Below are positions 7,208-11,211 of a stretch of DNA of 11,211 bases, one piece after another. Position numbers and translations under genes: made by a program. This DNA comes from Actinomycetes bacterium (GTDB taxonomy: Bacteria; Actinomycetota; Acidimicrobiia; Acidimicrobiales; Palsa-688): NCBI GenBank assembly GCA_021819345.1, contig JAKARG010000060.1, positions 1 to 11,211 of the forward strand. Direction: 5' to 3'. The notes below the pieces were generated by a model. It did not search any database. It had not been told where the DNA came from and saw nothing but the letters and a program-made list of their open reading frames with translations. Within the stretch, counting starts at the first letter, position 1. Every line of letters begins with the position of its first letter.

Positions 7208-8302
7208 GTGCCCGAGGCAGGCTCAGCACAGCTCACGACCCTCTATGGGCACACGATCGACCAGCAGGGCCGTCACCCCGGGGCCGAGCCGAGTGGCGAG
7301 CTGCCCGCCCTGATCGACGCCGTCGCAGCTGCGCTGAAGGTGATCTCCGAGCACCTCGGCAGGGGCCCTCTCCCCCGGGCGCCGGGCACTCCCGGCGAGC
7401 CCGAGGCGACAGGGGACCCGAAGCGTCGCCTCGAGATGGTCTGCAACGAGGTGATGGTCGCCGAGGCACACCGGGGCGGCTACCTCGCTGCGCTCGGCCC
7501 CGAGGGGCCCGGGGACCTCCACCCGCTCCCCCCGCCCGCCCGCCAGGGCAGGTACCTGCTCGTGCTCGACGCCCTGGAGGGCTCCGGCAACCTCGACGTC
7601 GACGTCCCGGTCGGCAGCATCTTCTCGGTCCTGCGCTCCCCCTCGCCCGACCCCGGGCACGCCGCGACGGCAGCCGACTTCCTCCGGCCCGGCACGGAGC
7701 AGGTGTGCGCCGGCTTCGCCGTGCACGGACCCGCCACCGTGCTCGTGCTCACCACCGGCAGCGGGGTCGACGGCTTCACCCTCGACCGCGACCTCGGGGC
7801 CTTCCTCCTCACCCACCCCCGGATGCAGATCCCCACCGAGACCACCGAGCTCGCGATCGGTCGGTCCGACGAGGGGTCCTGGGCGGCACCGCTCCGCCGC
7901 TACGTCCGGGAGTGCGCAGAGGGAGCCTCGGGACCGCGCGCCAAGGACTTCGAGATGCGCCCGGCGACCTCGCTCGCCGCCGACACCTACCGGATCCTCG
8001 TGCGGGGCGGGGTCCTCCTCCACCCCGCCGGGCGCGAGCCCTCGTCGGAGGAGGGGCACCTCCGCCTGCTGCAGGACGCCAACCCGATCGCCTTCGTGGT
8101 GGAACAGGCCGGTGGGTCGGCCAGCTCGGGCGCGAGGCGGGTGATGGAGCTCGTCCCTTCCGCGCTCGACGAGCGGGTCCCGCTGGTCCTCGGATCACGC
8201 GACGAGGTGGAGCGCGTCGCGGCCTACCACCGGGCTGCCGCCGGGCGGGCCGACCCGTTCGACTCGTCTTTGTTCAACAGCCGCTCGCTGCTGCGCCCCT
8301 GA
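7208..8302 (+). CDS. fbp: Class I fructose-1,6-bisphosphatase, divergent
   Basis: This 364-residue protein aligns by eye over its length with class I FBPases, which dephosphorylate fructose-1,6-bisphosphate in gluconeogenesis and the Calvin cycle. Family landmarks are DALEGSGNLDVDVPVGSIFS (121-140; usual form DPLDGSSNIDV), CAGFAVHGPATVLVLTTGSG (167-186) followed by VDGFTLDRDLG, HLRLLQDANPIAFVVEQAGG (284-303) and ERVPLVLGSRDEVER (322-336). Several residues that are nearly invariant in the family differ: the metal ligand Asp121 (pig numbering) is Glu124, Glu280 is Asp290, and sugar-phosphate contacts Tyr244, Tyr264 and Lys274 appear as Pro252, His272 and His284. It may be altered in activity or specificity. 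GTG 7208 is chosen for the AGGAGG before it; the frame is open further upstream but only through non-coding-looking GC repeats. The nearby cbbL supports a Calvin-cycle role. Confidence 0.83.
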   Translation: MPEAGSAQLTTLYGHTIDQQGRHPGAEPSGELPALIDAVAAALKVISEHLGRGPLPRAPGTPGEPEATGDPKRRLEMVCNEVMVAEAHRGGYLAALGPEGPGDLHPLPPPARQGRYLLVLDALEGSGNLDVDVPVGSIFSVLRSPSPDPGHAATAADFLRPGTEQVCAGFAVHGPATVLVLTTGSGVDGFTLDRDLGAFLLTHPRMQIPTETTELAIGRSDEGSWAAPLRRYVRECAEGASGPRAKDFEMRPATSLAADTYRILVRGGVLLHPAGREPSSEEGHLRLLQDANPIAFVVEQAGGSASSGARRVMELVPSALDERVPLVLGSRDEVERVAAYHRAAAGRADPFDSSLFNSRSLLRP

Positions 8303-8335
8303 AGCCCGGAGCTCCCTCGCGCTCGCAGCAGGTCC

Positions 8336-8464
8336 CGGCCCGGGCTCGATTCCCCGCGTCCCGGCCCGGGCTCGCTCTCGGGTCGGCCCCCGCTCCGTCT
8401 CGGGTCTCGGCCCGGGCTCGCTCTCGGGTCTCGGCCCCGGCTCGCTCTCGGGTCTCGGCCCTCG
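8336..8464. repeat. Tandem repeat array of about 24 bp in the FBPase-response regulator spacer
   Basis: Units start at 8362 (22 bp), 8384, 8408 and 8432 (24 bp each), with a diverged copy from 8336 and a partial one from 8456. Each full unit begins CGGCCC, most carry GGCTCGCTCTCGGGTCT, and several contain the palindrome CCCGGG. The array fills most of the 205-base gap between the FBPase stop and the response regulator. It has no spacers and no AT-rich leader. It could be a terminator-like GC structure, an iterated operator or simply slippage DNA. Confidence 0.88.
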
Positions 8465-8494
8465 CCGGAAGCGGGCCCGGACAGCTGGCCTTGG

Positions 8495-8500
8495 TATCAT
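8495..8500 (+). promoter_or_regulatory. Candidate -10 box (TATCAT) of a leaderless promoter
   Basis: TATCAT ends seven bases before GTG 8508, which puts the predicted transcription start at or next to the start codon. No Shine-Dalgarno sequence precedes the GTG. This is the arrangement of leaderless actinobacterial genes, where the -10 box alone is often enough and a -35 box is absent. It would drive the response regulator-kinase pair. Confidence 0.5.
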
Positions 8501-8507
8501 CTCTCGG

Positions 8508-9182
8508 GTGGCGCCCCCGAGGAGCGGGGCGGGGCCGATCCGCCTCCTGCTGGTCGACGACCACCAGATGGTGCTCGACGGCTTGGGCGCGATGCTCCGG
8601 CCCTACCGGGACCGGGCGGTGGTGGTCGCAGCCACGACCGAAGCAGAGGTGGCGCTGGCCGTGGCGAGCGAGGGCCGGGCCGACGTCGCCTTGGTGGACG
8701 TGAGGATCGGGGCCGTCTCGGGCCTCGAGCTGTGCCCCGAGCTGAAGGCCCGCGACCCGTCGCTGTCGGTGGTGCTGCTCACCGTCTACGACGACGAGCA
8801 GTACCTCTTCGAGGCACTTCGAGTCGGTGCCGCCGGCTACCTGACCAAGCAGCTCCGAGCCGAGGACCTCCTCGCCCAGCTCGACCGGGTCGTCGCCGGC
8901 GACGTGGTCGTCGACCCGTCGATGGCCGGCAGGGTGGCGATGTCGGCAGCCCGTCTGAGCCGCGGGGAGTTCTGGCCCGGCACCCGCTTCGGGCTCAGCC
9001 AGCGCGAGAGCCAGGTGCTCGAGCTCATGGTTCGCGGCCACTCCAACCGCAGCATCGCCCGGCGCCTGTTCCTCGGCGAGGAGACCGTCAAGTCCCACTC
9101 GCGCTCGCTCTACCGCAAGCTCGGCGTGAGCGACCGCTCCCAGGCGGTCGCCTTCGCCCTTCGCGAGGGGCTCTTCGTATGA
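8508..9182 (+). CDS. NarL/FixJ-family response regulator (receiver plus LuxR-type HTH)
   Basis: This 224-residue response regulator has an N-terminal receiver domain (about 11-130). Asp17 and Asp18 form the acidic pocket, Asp64 in ALVDVRIG is the phosphorylation site, and Thr92 and Lys114 (GYLTKQ) are the switch residues. A linker follows, then a LuxR/NarL DNA-binding domain at about 160-220, LSQRESQVLELMVRGHSN with recognition helix ETVKSHSRSLYRKLGV. Such proteins dimerise on phosphorylation and bind promoters. The stop overlaps the kinase start (ATGA), so the pair is translationally coupled. GTG 8508 is the first plausible start and lies just after a -10-like TATCAT. Targets are unknown; the cbbL promoter immediately downstream of the operon, the 24-bp repeats upstream and the FBPase gene are reasonable candidates. 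Confidence 0.93.
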   Translation: MAPPRSGAGPIRLLLVDDHQMVLDGLGAMLRPYRDRAVVVAATTEAEVALAVASEGRADVALVDVRIGAVSGLELCPELKARDPSLSVVLLTVYDDEQYLFEALRVGAAGYLTKQLRAEDLLAQLDRVVAGDVVVDPSMAGRVAMSAARLSRGEFWPGTRFGLSQRESQVLELMVRGHSNRSIARRLFLGEETVKSHSRSLYRKLGVSDRSQAVAFALREGLFV

Positions 9183-10348
9183 CCGGTGGCCTCAGCCGGG
9201 CCCAGCTCGTGAGCGGCGTCGTCGCGATCGCCGCCGAGGAGCGGTCGCTGCGCGACGTGCTCCGCCGCAGCGCAGCCCTGGTGGTGCGCGCCACTGCCGC
9301 CGACGCCTGCTTCCTGCACGTCGTGGACGAGGACGGCAGCGTGGTCCTGATGGGGGCGGAGCCGGCGGAGTTCGACGCCCTGGCCGGCTCGATCCGCCTG
9401 GCGCCGGGAGAGGGGCTCGCCGGCTGGGTGGCCCACCACGCCGAGATGGCCGTCGTCTCCGACAAGTGGTCCGACCCCCGCTACCGCTACATCCCGGCGC
9501 TTCGCGGCGAGGACTACCGCTCGCTCGTCTCGGTGCCGCTGCTGCGCCCCAACCGCGGGGTGGTCGGCGTGATCAACGTGCACGCCCGCGAGGCCGGTCA
9601 CTTCGCGCCCGAGCAGGTGGAGCGGGTGGGCGAGGTCGCCGACCTGCTCGCCGGGATCGTCGAGGGAGCGGTCCTGCACGACCGGCTCCGCCAGAAGGAG
9701 CAGCAGCTCGAGCGCTTCGCCGAGCACTCCGTCGAGCTGCAGGAGATCGAGCACCGCCGGATCGCCGGCGACATCCACGACGGGATCTCCCAACGTCTGG
9801 TGAGCGCCTGGTACCACCTGCGGGCGGCCCGCTCGCTGGCCGGGGAGGCCGCCGAGATCCAAGACGAGCTCGACTCGGTGGAGCAGCTCATATCGGCGGC
9901 CGTGGAGGAAGCCCGCGCCGCCATCGCCGGGCTCCGGCCCACGGTCCTCGACGACCTCGGCCTCGCCGCCGCGATCGACTCGCTCGCCACCAACGCCGGC
10001 CCATTCGAGGCGGAGGTCGACCTGGAGGACTGCTCGCTCCCGCCCCACCTGGAGATGTGCGTCTACCGGGTCACCCAAGAGGCCCTGCAGAACGCAGTGA
10101 AGCACTCCGGCGCACGAACGGTGAGGATCACCCTGCGCCGCCACGCCGAGGAGGTGGTGCTCTCGGTCAGCGACGACGGTGCCGGCTTCGAGGCCCAGCC
10201 GAGGGGACGCTCCGGCGGCTACGGGGTGGGCGGCATGGCCGAGCGGGCTGCGTTGATCGGGGGGACCCTCGAGGTGGTCTCCGCGCCCGGCGAGGGCACC
10301 GTGGTCCGCATGACCGTGCCACTGGCCGGCCAGCCAACCCATAGCTGA
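9179..10348 (+). CDS. GAF-domain sensor histidine kinase (HisKA_3 type)
   Basis: This 389-residue cytoplasmic kinase has no membrane segments. A GAF sensory domain spans about 20-165 (LAPGEGLAGWVA, SLVSVPLL, GVVGVINVHA are typical GAF strands). A coiled-coil linker at about 165-190 leads to a HisKA_3 dimerisation helix with the phosphorylated His200 in RRIAGDIHDGISQRL. The HATPase_c domain runs from about 287 to 382: N box EALQNAVKHS (Asn305), SDDGAGF (331-337) and the glycine-rich YGVGGMAERAALIGG (348-362). It should phosphorylate the response regulator encoded just upstream, whose stop it overlaps by four bases (ATGA). The GAF ligand is unknown; I see no heme-type marker that I can rely on. 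Location immediately before cbbL makes control of CO2 fixation by redox state or a metabolite plausible but unproven. Confidence 0.93.
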   Translation: MTGGLSRAQLVSGVVAIAAEERSLRDVLRRSAALVVRATAADACFLHVVDEDGSVVLMGAEPAEFDALAGSIRLAPGEGLAGWVAHHAEMAVVSDKWSDPRYRYIPALRGEDYRSLVSVPLLRPNRGVVGVINVHAREAGHFAPEQVERVGEVADLLAGIVEGAVLHDRLRQKEQQLERFAEHSVELQEIEHRRIAGDIHDGISQRLVSAWYHLRAARSLAGEAAEIQDELDSVEQLISAAVEEARAAIAGLRPTVLDDLGLAAAIDSLATNAGPFEAEVDLEDCSLPPHLEMCVYRVTQEALQNAVKHSGARTVRITLRRHAEEVVLSVSDDGAGFEAQPRGRSGGYGVGGMAERAALIGGTLEVVSAPGEGTVVRMTVPLAGQPTHS

Positions 10349-10443
10349 CTGCTTATCATTAGTCGCATAACTTGTAATAGACACGCGATGGTTGCGATGA
10401 GATCATGAATCCATGTCGGGGCCGGACCCGGCTCGGCCAGACC
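10349..10443 (+). promoter_or_regulatory. AT-rich promoter/operator region upstream of cbbL
   Basis: The first 65 or so bases (about 10349-10413) are clearly richer in A+T than the surrounding DNA, as expected for a promoter. They contain the imperfect palindrome TTAT-N10-ATAA (10353-10370), a possible LysR-type or other operator, and -10-like sequences such as TGTAAT (10373-10378). No good -35/-10 pair at standard spacing can be picked by eye, and no exact T-N11-A core lies at the centre of the palindrome. No open frame of gene quality lies here. Confidence 0.5.
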
Positions 10444-10446
10444 GAG
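10420..10446 (+). promoter_or_regulatory. Two mutually exclusive hairpins in the cbbL leader
   Basis: GGCCG (10420-10424) can pair with CGGCC (10434-10438). CTCGG (10432-10436) can instead pair with CCGAG (10442-10446), which covers the start of the ribosome binding site. The two stems share bases, so only one can form at a time. Stems are five base pairs, and chance formation is common at this G+C content. Confidence 0.2.
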
Positions 10447-10449
10447 GAG
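10444..10449 (+). promoter_or_regulatory. Ribosome binding site of cbbL
   Basis: GAGGAG lies four bases before ATG 10454. It supports this start, which gives an N-terminus of normal length ahead of the conserved KMGYW segment. Confidence 0.65.
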
Positions 10450-10453
10450 CGAC

Positions 10454-11211
10454 ATGGCAGACGATCGGACCGAGGGCGCGACGACCACCTCGGAGCGCTG
10501 GGGCGCCGGGGTGATCCCCTACGCCAAGATGGGCTATTGGCAGCCGGACTACGTCCCCAAGGACACCGACGTGCTCTGCCTGTTCCGGATCACCCCGCAG
10601 CCCGGGGTCGACGCCGTGGAAGCCGGAGCGGCGGTGGCCGGGGAGTCCTCGACCGCCACCTGGACCGTCGTGTGGACCGACCGGCTGACCACCTACGACC
10701 ACTACCAGGCGAAGTGCTACCGGGTCGCCCCGGTGACCGGCACCGAGGGCCAGTACCTCGCCTGGATCGCCTACGACCTCGACCTGTTCGAGGAGGGCTC
10801 GATCGCCAACCTGACCTCCTCGATCATCGGCAACGTCTTCGGCTTCAAGGCGATCAAGGCCCTTCGCTTGGAGGACATGCGCATTCCCACCCATTACGTG
10901 AAGACCTTCCCCGGGCCCCCGCACGGGATCGTGATGGAGAGGGAGCACCTCAACAAGTACGGGCGCCCGCTCCTCGGGGCCACCACCAAGCCCAAGCTCG
11001 GCCTCTCGGCCCGCAACTACGGCCGGGTGGTCTACGAGGCGCTCCGGGGCGGGCTCGACTTCACCAAGGACGACGAGAACATCAACAGCCAGCCCTTCAT
11101 GCGCTGGAGGGACCGCTACCTGTTCTGCATGGAGGCGGTGCAGCGGGCCCAGGCGGCAACCGGGGAGGTGAAGGGCCACTACCTGAACGTGACCGCTGCG
11201 ACGAGATCGGA
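10454..11211 (+). CDS. cbbL: RuBisCO large subunit, form I red-type (IC/ID-like), 3' end beyond the window
   Basis: The first 252 residues are visible; the full protein should be about 480-490 residues. RuBisCO carboxylates ribulose-1,5-bisphosphate in the Calvin cycle. The red-type signature is strong: KMGYWQPDYVPKDTDVLCLF, VAGESSTATWTVVWTD, EEGSIANLTSSIIGNVFGF, ALRLEDMRIPTHYVKTFPGP. Catalytic and binding residues are present: Glu64 (spinach Glu60), Asn127 (Asn123), Lys179 in TTKPKLGL (Lys175), and Lys205, Asp207 and Glu208 in GGLDFTKDDEN (the carbamylated Lys201 and magnesium ligands Asp203 and Glu204). The last visible residues, NVTAATRS, agree with the family up to the final two, where MEE or CEE is usual; the window ends there. 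cbbS and perhaps cbbX should follow downstream. An AT-rich region and a GAF two-component operon lie upstream. Confidence 0.97.
   Translation, partial: MADDRTEGATTTSERWGAGVIPYAKMGYWQPDYVPKDTDVLCLFRITPQPGVDAVEAGAAVAGESSTATWTVVWTDRLTTYDHYQAKCYRVAPVTGTEGQYLAWIAYDLDLFEEGSIANLTSSIIGNVFGFKAIKALRLEDMRIPTHYVKTFPGPPHGIVMEREHLNKYGRPLLGATTKPKLGLSARNYGRVVYEALRGGLDFTKDDENINSQPFMRWRDRYLFCMEAVQRAQAATGEVKGHYLNVTAATRS

Noticed and set aside
8336..8464. CRISPR array
   Set aside because: The units are directly adjacent with no unique spacers, and no cas genes are present.
10322..10333. Perfect 12-bp palindrome CTGGCCGGCCAG as a terminator
   Set aside because: It lies within the last codons of the kinase, has no loop and is not followed by a T run.
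10353..10370. Exact LysR T-N11-A box before cbbL
   Set aside because: The palindrome TTAT-N10-ATAA is real, but no T-N11-A core falls at its centre, so it is listed only as a possible operator.
10403..11179. Minus-strand open frame opposite cbbL
   Set aside because: The plus strand is an unmistakable RuBisCO large subunit; the minus frame is a shadow.
11200..11211. Frameshift near the end of cbbL, where NVTAATRS departs from the usual NVTAATMEE
   Set aside because: Only two residues differ before the window ends, which may be natural variation; there is not enough sequence to judge.

Overview
This window is about 70% or more G+C. It carries a form I, red-type RuBisCO large subunit next to sulfur-linked redox enzymes. 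The GTG starts, overlapping GTGA/ATGA junctions and a probable leaderless promoter suggest a chemolithoautotrophic actinobacterium, perhaps of the Acidimicrobiia. The taxon is inferred from gene style and was not tested against any database. I see no RNA genes, mobile elements or CRISPR.

Region 1 (1-4722, + strand) is the 3' part of a molybdenum-enzyme operon. It holds the end of an NrfD-type membrane subunit, a 985-residue molybdopterin/[4Fe-4S] catalytic subunit with no Tat signal, and a TorD-type maturation chaperone joined to it by a 4-base GTGA overlap. An electron-transfer Fe-S subunit would be expected upstream of the window. Candidate activities are sulfite dehydrogenase (SoeABC-like) or polysulfide/thiosulfate reductase; the sequence alone does not decide.

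Region 2 (4591-6922, - strand) is a two-gene unit. It encodes a CstB-like fusion of a persulfide dioxygenase (metallo-beta-lactamase fold) and rhodanese domains, followed by a LysR-family regulator that resembles CbbR. The 3' end of the regulator gene overlaps the chaperone gene tail-to-tail by 132 bases.

Region 3 (6926-8507) starts with a 282-base divergent intergenic region holding a good minus-strand -10 box, a small palindrome and a (CGAGG)5 repeat that runs into a ribosome binding site. A class I fructose-1,6-bisphosphatase with many altered active-site residues follows. A GC-rich spacer built of tandem units of about 24 bp comes next.

Region 4 (8508-10348) is a two-component system, a NarL-type response regulator followed by a GAF sensor kinase with an ATGA overlap. 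A short AT-rich promoter region separates it from cbbL (10454 to the window end, truncated).

Taken together, the genes suggest coupled sulfur lithotrophy and Calvin-cycle CO2 fixation. Persulfide would be oxidised to sulfite by the dioxygenase-rhodanese, and sulfite possibly to sulfate by the molybdoenzyme with electrons passed to quinone through NrfD. Carbon would be fixed by RuBisCO and FBPase, with a LysR protein and a GAF two-component system as likely regulators. The pathway link is inference from adjacency.
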